Shown: piece after piece, positions 51,401 through 59,503 of the stretch
Layout of the letters: each line of letters starts with the position of its first letter
Numbering within the stretch: position 1 is the first letter of the stretch
Assembly: GCF_050389775.1 (NCBI RefSeq)
Contig: NZ_CP177144.1
Location: 3,224,001-3,288,000 of the forward strand
Source: Marinibacterium sp050389775
GTDB lineage: Bacteria > Pseudomonadota > Alphaproteobacteria > Rhodobacterales > Rhodobacteraceae
Direction: 5' to 3'
DNA length: 64,000 nt
Program-made: the position numbers and the translations under genes
Notes under the pieces: model-generated
Seen by the model: only the letters and a program-made list of their open reading frames with translations
Database searches by the model: none
What the model was told of the DNA's origin: nothing

Positions 51401-52189
51401 CTATAACGCCCCCGGCCCCGTCGCCCAGTCGCGGGCCAGCCATTGCGCCGTGTCGGCCACCAGCGGCCGGAAGAACACCACCATCCGCCCGTCCGGCGCA
51501 TCGGCCCCGTCGTCTTCCCAGGGCGCCGTGCCATGCAGCAGGAACCGGTGCATCAGGAACGCCCCGCCCGGCGGCGGTGCCAGGGGAACCGGCCGGATCG
51601 TCTCCATCACCCGCGCCCGCGCCGCGCCATAGGCTTCGGTCACATCGGCCAGGTCGGGATCGCCGTCGCCCACGGCCTCCAGCAGCGCCGCGCCGATGAT
51701 CCGGTGCGAGCCCGGCCAGGCCAGGGTCGGCGCCTGGGCCACTTCGGTCAGCGGCAGGCCCAGCACGAAGGCATGGCGTTCCAGCGGATAGCGCCGGCGG
51801 TCCGGCCCGCGGGCCAGAAGCCCATCCACATGGGCCGCCGCGCGCAGAAGCCGATAGCGGTGAGCGGCATCGCTTTCGCTCGCATCGCGCCCGGGATAAC
51901 CCGGAAAGACCACCGACAATTGCCCCTTCACCCAGCCCTGCACCGGCGTCAGGTCGCGCTGGAACCGGCCTTTGAGCGGCACGTTGTCCAGCCCGCCCCA
52001 TGGCCCGGACGGCAGCGCATCGACCCCGACGAACCAGGTCTGGCCATGGCGCAGGTTGCGCGCCCGGGCGGCCTCGTCGCGGGTGGCCTCGCGGATCACC
52101 TCGCGGGCAACGTTCCGGGCCTTGACCGCCCAGCGACGCGTCTCGGCTTGGACCGGGTAGAGCCGGTAGCCATCTCCGAAGGTCGTCAT
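51401..52189 (-). CDS. Putative phytanoyl-CoA dioxygenase-like 2OG/Fe(II) oxygenase
   Basis: A 262-residue protein with an H-x-D ... H facial triad: His120-Val-Asp122 (AHVDG), then His214 or His219 in LMHRFLLHGTAPW, and Arg near 241 (VFFRP) to bind 2-oxoglutarate. FVLGLPLTEVAQAPTLAWPGSHRI matches the PhyH pattern where the substrate-side strand ends in a PGSH motif. No substrate is predictable. It faces DUF1289 convergently and is preceded by a region of 30-bp repeats. Confidence 0.75.
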   Translation of the reverse strand: MTTFGDGYRLYPVQAETRRWAVKARNVAREVIREATRDEAARARNLRHGQTWFVGVDALPSGPWGGLDNVPLKGRFQRDLTPVQGWVKGQLSVVFPGYPGRDASESDAAHRYRLLRAAAHVDGLLARGPDRRRYPLERHAFVLGLPLTEVAQAPTLAWPGSHRIIGAALLEAVGDGDPDLADVTEAYGAARARVMETIRPVPLAPPPGGAFLMHRFLLHGTAPWEDDGADAPDGRMVVFFRPLVADTAQWLARDWATGPGAL

Positions 52190-52200
52190 GCGCGGCCCTG

Positions 52201-52267
52201 CTCCCCCGTACGCCCATTCCCCGGGCGCTCATCCCCTGTACGCCCGTTCCCTGCGCGCTTGCCCGTG
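52201..52267. repeat. Tandem 30-bp duplication
   Basis: GTACGCCC at 52208 recurs at 52238, with matching flanks (CCCC-GTACGCCC-TTCC). Two imperfect 30-bp units, possibly a third further on. It lies in the leader of the PhyH-like gene. The rest of the 448-bp gap (52190-52637) has no gene I can support, apart from the promoter region near 52576. Confidence 0.6.
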
Positions 52268-52575
52268 CTCCCGAGTGCCGGTCCCTGGTCCCGATCCGCC
52301 CGCTGTTGCCTCACCCGGACATACCGCCCCGGCCCCCCTCGCCGCGCCCCGCTCGCCGACAGGTTCGCCAACTGCGGGCCGCGTAAGACAGCATCACAAC
52401 CCGCACAGGGCGGGACCGACAGCACGTCACGGGATGAAACAGGCAGGCAATCAGGCATCGCGATCATGGGCGCTCCGGGGCGGGATTGCCGAAAGGATGC
52501 CCCAAGACCGGCCCCGATCAAGCCATGCCGTGTCAGACCGGGCCGGAATCGGCGGGAGGCTGCTTACATGCTATT

Positions 52576-52589
52576 GGCATATAATTGCC
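52576..52589 (+). promoter_or_regulatory. -10 box within an inverted repeat
   Basis: GGCA-TATAAT-TGCC (52576-52589): a consensus TATAAT flanked by complementary tetranucleotides, about 50 bp before the Bcr/CflA transporter ATG. The -35 is weak. The symmetry would suit a repressor or activator. Confidence 0.5.
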
Positions 52590-52637
52590 GAAGACATACA
52601 TTGATCCCCGATTCGTTTCCCCCGAAAGGTCGCATTC

Positions 52638-53849
52638 ATGCTCCGGTTCGCCCTGATGCTCGGGCTCTTGTCGCTCGTCGGTCCCTTTGCGATCGACATG
52701 TACCTGCCCGCATTGCCCGAAATCGCCCGGGATCTGACCGCCACCGAGGCCCAGATCCAATTCTCCCTGACGGCCTATTTCATCGCCTATGGCCTGGCCC
52801 AGATCTTTTACGGCCCGCTGGCCGACCAGGCCGGCCGCCGCCTGCCCATCCTGCTGGGCGCGGCGATCTTCTGCGCCGGGGCCATCGGCGCGACCTTTGC
52901 CCAAAGCGCCACCTCGCTGACGCTCTGCCGGGCCATCCAGGGCTTTGGCGGCGCGGCGATGATGGTCATGCCCCGGGCCATCGTGCGCGACCTCTACCGC
53001 GGCCCCGAGGCCACCAAGCTGATGTCGCTGGTCATGCTGGTCATCTCGGTCTCACCGATGCTGGCCCCGCTGGCCGGATCGATCGTCATTGCCATGTCGG
53101 GCTGGCGCGTGGTCTTTGCCTTCATGGCCGGGCTGGCCGTCATCACCATCTGCGTCACGGTCTTCCTGCTGCCCGAAACCCTGCCCAAGGAGCGCCGCAC
53201 GCCGATCAACATGCGCCGGCTGGCCGGCAATGCCCGGGCGCTGCTGACCGATGGCACCTTCATGGGCCTGACCTTCATCGGCGGCTTCGGCATGGCCAGC
53301 TTCTTTGTCTTCATCGCCTCGGCCAGCTTTGTCTACATGGGCCAGTTCGGCATGGACAGCACCCAGTTCTCGCTGGCCTTTGCGCTCAACGCCCTGGGCT
53401 TCTTCTCGGCCACGCAATTCGCCGGCCCCCTGGCCGTGCGCATCGGCGTGTCTCGCGTGGTCCGCAGCGGCGTGGGCATCTTCTTCTGCTCCAACATCCT
53501 GCTGGTCTGCCTGGCCCTGGCCGGGCTGGCCCCGCTGCCGGTGATCATGGCCGGGCTGTTCTGTTCCAATGCCGGGCTGGGCCTGGTCATCCCGACCACC
53601 GCCGTGCTGGCGCTGGAACCCCATGGCGACAAGGCCGGGCTGGCCTCGTCGCTGGGCGGCACGTTGCAGATGCTGACGGGCGGCGTGATGATCACCCTGT
53701 CGGGCCTGTTCTTCGACGGCACCGCCCTGCCGATGATCGGTGCCATTGCGTTCTGTGCCGTGGTGGCCATGGCCCTGGCGCTGACCTTTGTCCCGCGCGA
53801 AGGCCCGGCCCCGCTGGTCGACGATCCGCAATCCGACCCCGCGGTCTGA
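52638..53849 (+). CDS. Bcr/CflA family multidrug efflux MFS transporter
   Basis: A 403-residue 12-helix drug:proton antiporter. GPFAIDMYLPALPEIARDL at the N-terminus and FYGPLADQAGRRLPIL (motif A) are specific for the Bcr/CflA branch (bicyclomycin, chloramphenicol, sulfonamide export). Motif C-like GLGLVIPTTAVLALEPHGDKAG in the second half. GAAAGG is upstream. It may be regulated at the symmetric -10 element. Confidence 0.93.
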   Translation: MLRFALMLGLLSLVGPFAIDMYLPALPEIARDLTATEAQIQFSLTAYFIAYGLAQIFYGPLADQAGRRLPILLGAAIFCAGAIGATFAQSATSLTLCRAIQGFGGAAMMVMPRAIVRDLYRGPEATKLMSLVMLVISVSPMLAPLAGSIVIAMSGWRVVFAFMAGLAVITICVTVFLLPETLPKERRTPINMRRLAGNARALLTDGTFMGLTFIGGFGMASFFVFIASASFVYMGQFGMDSTQFSLAFALNALGFFSATQFAGPLAVRIGVSRVVRSGVGIFFCSNILLVCLALAGLAPLPVIMAGLFCSNAGLGLVIPTTAVLALEPHGDKAGLASSLGGTLQMLTGGVMITLSGLFFDGTALPMIGAIAFCAVVAMALALTFVPREGPAPLVDDPQSDPAV

Positions 53850-53910
53850 CCGCCATTCGGCAAGATCGGGGGCGGCCAGGCCGGCCCCGATGCACCCCTG
53901 TTCGGTCGTG

Positions 53911-54918
53911 TCAGGCCGCGTCGCGCGTCACGTGATCCAGCGCCGCCTCGACCACCTCGGGCCCCGCGCCGGGCCGGGTGGCCTCGGCCGAGAGCACCTG
54001 CCGCCAGCGCCGCGCGCCGGGCCGGCCGGAAAACAGCCCCAGCATGTGCCGCGTAACCTGGTGCAGCTTGCCGCCGTCCTCCAGGTGCCGGGCGATATAG
54101 GGCAGCATCAGCCGCGCCACCTCGACCGGATCGCGGGCCGCGCCGGTGCCAAATATCACCGGATCGGCCGCAGCCAGCACGGCCCCCGGATCGTGGTATG
54201 CCGCCCGCCCGATCATCACCCCGTCCATCCCCTGGTCCAGAAACACCCGGGCCTGGTCGAGCGAGGTGATCCCGCCGTTGACCGACAGGTGCAGATCGGG
54301 AAACCGTTCCTTCATGCGCAGGACCAGCGGGTAATCCAGCGGCGGCACATCCCGGTTTTCCTTGGGGCTGAGCCCCTGCAGCCAGGCCTTGCGCGCATGG
54401 ATCGTCAGCCGCGTGCAGCCGACGTCGCGCATGCGGGCAATGAAATCGGGCAACACGGTTTCGGGGTCCTGGTCATCGACCCCGATGCGGCACTTGACGG
54501 TCACCTCGACCGGGCTGGCCGCGCGCATCGCGGCGACACATTCGGCCACCAGCGCCGGCCGTTCCATCAGCACCGCGCCAAAACAGCCCGATTGCACGCG
54601 ATCGGACGGGCAGCCGACGTTGAGATTGATCTCGTCATATCCCGCCTCGGCCCCCAGCCGCGTGGCCTCGGCCAGCTCGGCCGGACCCGACCCGCCCAGT
54701 TGCAGGGCGACGGGGTGTTCCTCGGGGTTGAAAGCCAGCAGGTGCAGCGCCCCGCCCCGCACGAGCGCCGGCGCGGTGACCATTTCGGTGTAAAGCAGCG
54801 TCTCGGCCGACAGCAGCCGGTGCAGGAAGCGACAATGGCGGTCGGTCCAGTCCATCATCGGCGCGACGGAGAGGCGTGCGGAACGGGTCAGGCGATCAGG
54901 GGTCATGGGCGCTGTCAT
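53911..54918 (-). CDS. dusA: tRNA dihydrouridine(20/20a) synthase DusA
   Basis: An FMN enzyme that reduces U20/U20a in the tRNA D-loop. The 335-residue protein begins with LSVAPMMDWTDRHCRFLHRLLS (the DusA subtype signature), has NLNVGCPSDRVQSGCFGAVLM with the active-site Cys, and HARKAWLQGLSPKENR. A shorter start four codons in is possible. The 5' end of dusA is a recognised integration site for genomic islands, and the accessory genes begin about 100 bp upstream of it. Confidence 0.96.
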   Translation of the reverse strand: MTAPMTPDRLTRSARLSVAPMMDWTDRHCRFLHRLLSAETLLYTEMVTAPALVRGGALHLLAFNPEEHPVALQLGGSGPAELAEATRLGAEAGYDEINLNVGCPSDRVQSGCFGAVLMERPALVAECVAAMRAASPVEVTVKCRIGVDDQDPETVLPDFIARMRDVGCTRLTIHARKAWLQGLSPKENRDVPPLDYPLVLRMKERFPDLHLSVNGGITSLDQARVFLDQGMDGVMIGRAAYHDPGAVLAAADPVIFGTGAARDPVEVARLMLPYIARHLEDGGKLHQVTRHMLGLFSGRPGARRWRQVLSAEATRPGAGPEVVEAALDHVTRDAA

Positions 54919-55019
54919 AGCGGCAAACCCCGATCAGGCAAGGGCCGGGGCGGGAAACGGCGCGGCACAAGCCCGGGCGACGTGCCGCGCGCCGGTTGCC
55001 CCAATGCCCCGCCGTCCGG

Positions 55020-55712
55020 TCAGGCCGCCTTGTCGGCCTCGCGGGCTTCCGACCAGCCGAGCCAGACCGTCGGGCGCATCTCGCTTTCGGCCAGGAAAGT
55101 CCTGATGGCGAAGATCTTCATCGGCGCTGCCTGGCGGAACGCCGGCCCCCAATCGGGATCGACGCATGTTTCTTCGACGCCACCGGCCCAGACACCACGC
55201 CCGGCAAGAAGGTATTGATCGTCTCGGTCCGTCAGCATGCCGCTCTGTTGCAACCGCGCGAAGGCGCGCAACATTGCGCCATCCATGTGATCGAGCAGAT
55301 GCACCAGCGGGCAATCGGAGCGTTCGACGCGCCGTTGCAGCACGTGACGGGTGACATGCAGCGCCGAGATTTCGAAGGTGAACCGCCGTCTGCCATTGCG
55401 CAGGTGAATACGGGTCCAGGCGATACGGTCCTCGCAGAAGCAAGGCTGTCCCTCCTTGCGAAGGTCCACCGCCAGCGCCGTGCGCAACACGACGACCAGC
55501 CCGTCCGCCACCGGCCGCGCCTGAACAACGCCGGGCCGGCCCCGCAGCCTTGCCGCGAACCGCTGACGGTTGCGCGGGTTTGGTGCCATTGCGTGCAGCC
55601 CAGCCAGGATGGCCCCCGTGTCCGCGCTGTGACACGCAGCCTGTTCCATCGCCTGCCGCGCGAGGCCACGCGCGATAGATCCGCGGGCATGTTCCAGATC
55701 CAGTCGCTCCAT
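55020..55712 (-). CDS. Protein of unknown function, divergent from WYL operon
   Basis: 230 residues; no family recognised. It is basic, with the region FEISALHVTRHVLQRRVERSDCPLVHLLDHMDGAML (about residues 115-150) reminiscent of small conserved proteins seen in plasmids and islands, where a histidine/arginine helix pattern recurs. The C-terminus contains PTVWLGWSE. No signal peptide or membrane segment. GGAGGG precedes the ATG at 55712. It is divergent from the WYL regulator with a 125-bp shared control region, which suggests joint control with the operon. Confidence 0.7.
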   Translation of the reverse strand: MERLDLEHARGSIARGLARQAMEQAACHSADTGAILAGLHAMAPNPRNRQRFAARLRGRPGVVQARPVADGLVVVLRTALAVDLRKEGQPCFCEDRIAWTRIHLRNGRRRFTFEISALHVTRHVLQRRVERSDCPLVHLLDHMDGAMLRAFARLQQSGMLTDRDDQYLLAGRGVWAGGVEETCVDPDWGPAFRQAAPMKIFAIRTFLAESEMRPTVWLGWSEAREADKAA

Positions 55713-55778
55713 TTCTGTCCCTCCGGTTGAACTGGCACATCGAGATTCGTTGACAAATCCATAATTCCGGCCGAGCGT

Positions 55779-55836
55779 GGCAAAACCTGTCACCATGATG
55801 TGGCGGGGCAATTGTTTGATGTGACCGGGTTTTCCC
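55779..55836. promoter_or_regulatory. Inverted repeat at the WYL regulator start
   Basis: Arms GGCAAAACCTGTCACC (55779-55794) and GTGACCGGGTTTTCCC (55821-55836) are imperfect complements (about 14 of 16, one gap). The right arm ends one base before the regulator ATG. A dimeric WYL repressor bound here would block its own operon and perhaps the divergent gene. A TTGACA box is at 55750-55755. Confidence 0.55.
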
Positions 55837-55837
55837 A

Positions 55838-56833
55838 ATGTCCTATGCCAAGGCCGCCGATCTGCTGCGTGTCGCAGAAATGGCCATGTCTCGTTATGAC
55901 GGGATTGCCCTGTCCGACCTGACCGAGGAATTCGGCTGCGATCACCGGACGGCACAGCGCATGATGCGGTCCTTTGAAACCGTGTTCCGCGACGTGGAGA
56001 TCACCGAAGACGAAAGCCGGCGCCGACGTTGGCGCATGCCGCGGCACGATCCTCGGTGGTTGCAGGCCCAGGGCGTCCGGGATGCCGAATTGGCGGCGCT
56101 GGACATGGCCATCAGGCGGGCGTCCCGCGATGCCGCACCGGACGAGGCAAAGCGCCTGCAGGTGCTGCGCGACCGGTTGCTGGCCGCGATGCCGACCAGT
56201 CAGGCGCGCCGCACCGAGGCCGATGCCGAGGCCTTGCTCGAAGCCCAGGGGTTTGCTTCGCGACCGGGTCCGCAGGTCACGCCCGACCTGCGCATCCTGG
56301 GCGTTCTGACCGAGGCCCTGCGCGCGCCCTTCACCGTCAGGTTGGCCTATCGCGATGCCGGCGGAGACGAGTCCGAGCGGCTTCTGGAACCCCACGGGCT
56401 CCTTTTGGGCATGCGCCGCTACCTGGTGGCCCGCCCGGTCCAGGGCGACGGACAGATGCGCCGTTTTCGACTGGATCGCATAGAAACGGCCGAGATCACA
56501 GGCCAGGCCTTTGCCCGTGATCCGGAATTCGACCTGGAGGCGTTTTCCGCCCTGTCATTCGGCTCTTACCATGCCGAGGCCGAGTTCGGCCCCGTGGAAT
56601 GGCGGTTCTCACCCCGCGCCGCCCCCGTCGCCCGCCAGTTCCTTTTCCATCCGGATCAGCAGTTGACGGACGAGACCGACGGATCGCTCACCGTGCGGTT
56701 CCGCGCCTCGGGCCACCTGGAAATGGCCTGGTATCTCTACCAATGGGGAGATCAGGTGACCGTCGTGGCCCCCAAGGCCTTGCGCCGGCTCGTCGCACCG
56801 CACCGCCGCGCCGATTTTCCGGCCCTGCCGTGA
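55838..56833 (+). CDS. WYL domain transcriptional regulator
   Basis: 331 residues. Residues 1-65 form a winged HTH (SYAKAADLLRVAEMAMSRYDGIALSDLTEEFGCDHRTAQRMMRSF). The WYL domain is at about 145-245: LLEPHGLLLGMRRYLVARPVQGDGQMRRFRLDRIETAEI. The W of the eponymous motif is replaced by Arg (RRYLVAR), but the RxFRLDRI part is intact. WYL regulators of this layout often control anti-phage loci. No clear ribosome site precedes the ATG at 55838, which may be leaderless. The AddB-like gene starts 72 bp after its stop. Confidence 0.92.
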   Translation: MSYAKAADLLRVAEMAMSRYDGIALSDLTEEFGCDHRTAQRMMRSFETVFRDVEITEDESRRRRWRMPRHDPRWLQAQGVRDAELAALDMAIRRASRDAAPDEAKRLQVLRDRLLAAMPTSQARRTEADAEALLEAQGFASRPGPQVTPDLRILGVLTEALRAPFTVRLAYRDAGGDESERLLEPHGLLLGMRRYLVARPVQGDGQMRRFRLDRIETAEITGQAFARDPEFDLEAFSALSFGSYHAEAEFGPVEWRFSPRAAPVARQFLFHPDQQLTDETDGSLTVRFRASGHLEMAWYLYQWGDQVTVVAPKALRRLVAPHRRADFPALP

Positions 56834-56846
56834 CGCACGACACTTT

Positions 56847-56875
56847 TTGACACCCTGTATGCGCATGTTGCGAAT
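56847..56875 (+). promoter_or_regulatory. Possible internal promoter before the AddB-like gene
   Basis: TTGACA at 56847-56852 with 17 nt to GCGAAT; the -10 is poor. The nuclease genes may therefore also be transcribed independently of the regulator. Confidence 0.3.
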
Positions 56876-56905
56876 TGACCGCCCCACGACAACGAAAGGC
56901 CAGGC

Positions 56906-59503
56906 ATGCGCATTGACCCGCTGATGACACGAAACCCGGCAACGGGTGCCACGCGGCACGTTACTGATGACCTGCTGGCCGGAACCTACCTGGCGCCGCG
57001 CCTCTCCGCCATCGACCTGCAGGAAGCGATCGGGTCGGGTGGTCCCTGGGCCGAAAGCCACAAGGTGGCGGCCGAAGAGACAAGCCGGGCCGTCGAGTCC
57101 GGCCTGCTGGCCGTTGCCCGGGCGACGTCCACTCTCGATCCTTCGGACCTGCGCCCCGAGGCTCTGCCCGATAGCCGCGCGCGCACCCACCTGACCGGTC
57201 TACGCGATCTCTGGCGCGATCTCGGCCAGCTGCCGGGCCCGTTGCAGACCTGGCACCACGTGATCCGCAGCGCGGCCAGTGACGCGCTGGAGGCCCTGCC
57301 GGTCCTCGGTGACCCCTGCGCCTTTGCAACCCCGGCCGAAGCTGCGCTGGACGCGACCTTGCGGGCGCATCACGGCGCGGTGGCGCAGCCACGAGCCGCG
57401 TCCCGCGCGGCAGATGGCACGGCCTTGCGGTATGTCCAGGACAACCTGGGCCTGTGCGCGGATCGGGTCACTCCGGACGACGGCATTGCCTGTTTCGGCC
57501 TGCGCGATCCCCGCGAAGAGGCCGAATTCGCCGCCGCGCGGGCCCAGGCCATGCTGCAGGACGGCACCGTGGAGACGGCACGGCAGATCGGTCTGCTGGT
57601 GCCTGACGACCCGGCCTATGCCCAAGCCCTGCCCGACGCATTCGACCGTGCCGGCCTGCCGCTGTCGGGCCTGCCCCGCGACGAAGCCCGGCGCGACACC
57701 GCCGGGGCACTGCTATCGTTGCTGCTGGTTATCCTGGCCGGGCCCGCTCCGCGGACGGCGATGGCCTCGCTTTACGTTGCGGGAGGAATGCCCTGGCCGG
57801 CCGAAACCGGCCGCCGAATGGCGCGCGAGGTCATCGACCGCGGGTATTCGCGCAGCGCGCGCCAACTGGGTGGCCCGTCCCGTCAGCTGCTGGATGCACT
57901 GCGCCCCTGCGAGACCCCGGCACAGCTGTTCGGCCGGCTTGGCGCCATCGCCCGCGCCGTGCCCCACCTTGACCTGCAACCACGCATCGCTGCGCTGGCC
58001 TCCGTCACCGGAGATGCCATCGACTGGCCGCTCCTGCGTCGCCGCGCCACGCCGCGGGATATCGGCGCACAAGGTCACGACCGATTTGTCGAAGGGATCT
58101 CGCTGTTCACCGAGTCGGCATTACCCTGGCGCCCGGTCCGCCAATTGATCGTGCTGGGCATGGCCGGGCGGCATTGGCCGCGCCAGCCGGGCACCGATCC
58201 GTTTTTCACCGAAGCGGAAATCGCAACGATCCGCAGCAGCGGCCTGCTGCTTGCGGGCCGCCAGCAGAAACTGGAACGCGGCCTTGCACTGATGCGCCGC
58301 CAGCTGGGCGCGGCCCGCGACGGGCTGACGCTGCTGGTGCCGGCGTTGGATCTCGGGGGCGTGCGACAGGCCCCGTCGACCGGGATGGCGCTCATCGCCC
58401 ACCTGCTGGGCAGGGACGATCCAGCCGGTCTTGTTCAGGACGTCCGCAGAATGCCGCCCGGCAAGCGACCTGTCGCCCTGTCCGCCACCTTACCCGTGCC
58501 GGGCAATGGCGCACCTGACCTGCCCGCCGACGGGCTGATCCACCTGCAGCGCGGGCTGGGCAGAGATGACCGTCCGGGCACCAATCTTCTGCGCCTGCGC
58601 AGTGCGTCCGATGGCCAGGCCCTGCCACAGTCGCCTTCGCGGCTCGAAACCCTGCTGGTAAGCCCGCTGGCCTGGCTGCTCGAAGAGCTGGACGCCACCG
58701 ACCGGACATGGGCACCCGAGGCGCTGGACGCAATGACGATGGGCACGCTGATGCACCAGGTGCTCGAGGACATCTTCACGGAACGGGCCCCGGTTCCTCC
58801 GGACGACGCCATCCTGGCAAGGGTACCAGAGGTGCTGCACGAGGTGCTGTCCCGTCATGCGGACTGGCTGCTGGACGGCGCCTGGGCGACCGAACGGCGC
58901 AACCTGGAACGCGAGGCGCGGACGATCTGCCTGGCCTGGGCAGGTTTCCTGCGCCGGTCCGGGGCCGTCATCCTGCACAACGAAATGGCTCTTCGGGGCG
59001 ATCACGCCGGCCTGCTGCTGAATGGCAAGGCCGACTGCCTGCTCGAATTGCCCGACGGCCGCATCCTGGTCGTCGACCACAAGCGCGCGCGGGCAAAGGG
59101 GCGTCGGGAGCGGATGTCACGGGGCTGGGATCTGCAGGTTGCGCTCTACAGGGCGATGCTGGAGCGCCCCGATGAAGAGACCGAGTTGACCCGCCTGGTT
59201 CAGGGCGGGGCCCGCGTCGTCACGGCCTATCACATGCTGATGGACGGCACCGTCCTGTCAGATGCCGACGGGGCCGGGCTGACCGGGGTCGAATGCGCGG
59301 CCGATGATGCCTCGGCCAATGCCATCGACCATCTGGCCCGGGTCCTCGCCGAAGTCGGCATGGGAACGATCCGGCTCAACCGGCACGGCGATGCCCAGAC
59401 CTTTGCCAAGGACCGGGGCCTGCCCGCCTATGCGTTGGCCAACCCGCTGGTCGCCGCATTCTGCCTGCCCGACCAGCCGGACGAAATGGAGGCCAGGTCA
59501 TGA
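56906..59503 (+). CDS. AddB-like PD-(D/E)XK nuclease
   Basis: An 865-residue protein whose C-terminal third is a RecB-type nuclease: LETLLVSPLAWLLEELDA, MGTLMHQVLED (His617, Glu621), GKADCLLEL (Asp710) and VVDHKRAR (Asp724, Lys726), then QVALYRAML. The N-terminal two-thirds resemble the AddB/RexB helicase-like scaffold (CFGLRDPREEAEFAAARAQAML; LGMAGRHWPRQPGTDPFFTEAE) but it is shorter than chromosomal alphaproteobacterial AddB (about 1000 residues), starts without the usual ALPPG-type segment and has no Walker A. AAAGG precedes the ATG. Its stop overlaps the helicase start (ATGA), so the two proteins are made together. Confidence 0.85.
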   Translation: MRIDPLMTRNPATGATRHVTDDLLAGTYLAPRLSAIDLQEAIGSGGPWAESHKVAAEETSRAVESGLLAVARATSTLDPSDLRPEALPDSRARTHLTGLRDLWRDLGQLPGPLQTWHHVIRSAASDALEALPVLGDPCAFATPAEAALDATLRAHHGAVAQPRAASRAADGTALRYVQDNLGLCADRVTPDDGIACFGLRDPREEAEFAAARAQAMLQDGTVETARQIGLLVPDDPAYAQALPDAFDRAGLPLSGLPRDEARRDTAGALLSLLLVILAGPAPRTAMASLYVAGGMPWPAETGRRMAREVIDRGYSRSARQLGGPSRQLLDALRPCETPAQLFGRLGAIARAVPHLDLQPRIAALASVTGDAIDWPLLRRRATPRDIGAQGHDRFVEGISLFTESALPWRPVRQLIVLGMAGRHWPRQPGTDPFFTEAEIATIRSSGLLLAGRQQKLERGLALMRRQLGAARDGLTLLVPALDLGGVRQAPSTGMALIAHLLGRDDPAGLVQDVRRMPPGKRPVALSATLPVPGNGAPDLPADGLIHLQRGLGRDDRPGTNLLRLRSASDGQALPQSPSRLETLLVSPLAWLLEELDATDRTWAPEALDAMTMGTLMHQVLEDIFTERAPVPPDDAILARVPEVLHEVLSRHADWLLDGAWATERRNLEREARTICLAWAGFLRRSGAVILHNEMALRGDHAGLLLNGKADCLLELPDGRILVVDHKRARAKGRRERMSRGWDLQVALYRAMLERPDEETELTRLVQGGARVVTAYHMLMDGTVLSDADGAGLTGVECAADDASANAIDHLARVLAEVGMGTIRLNRHGDAQTFAKDRGLPAYALANPLVAAFCLPDQPDEMEARS

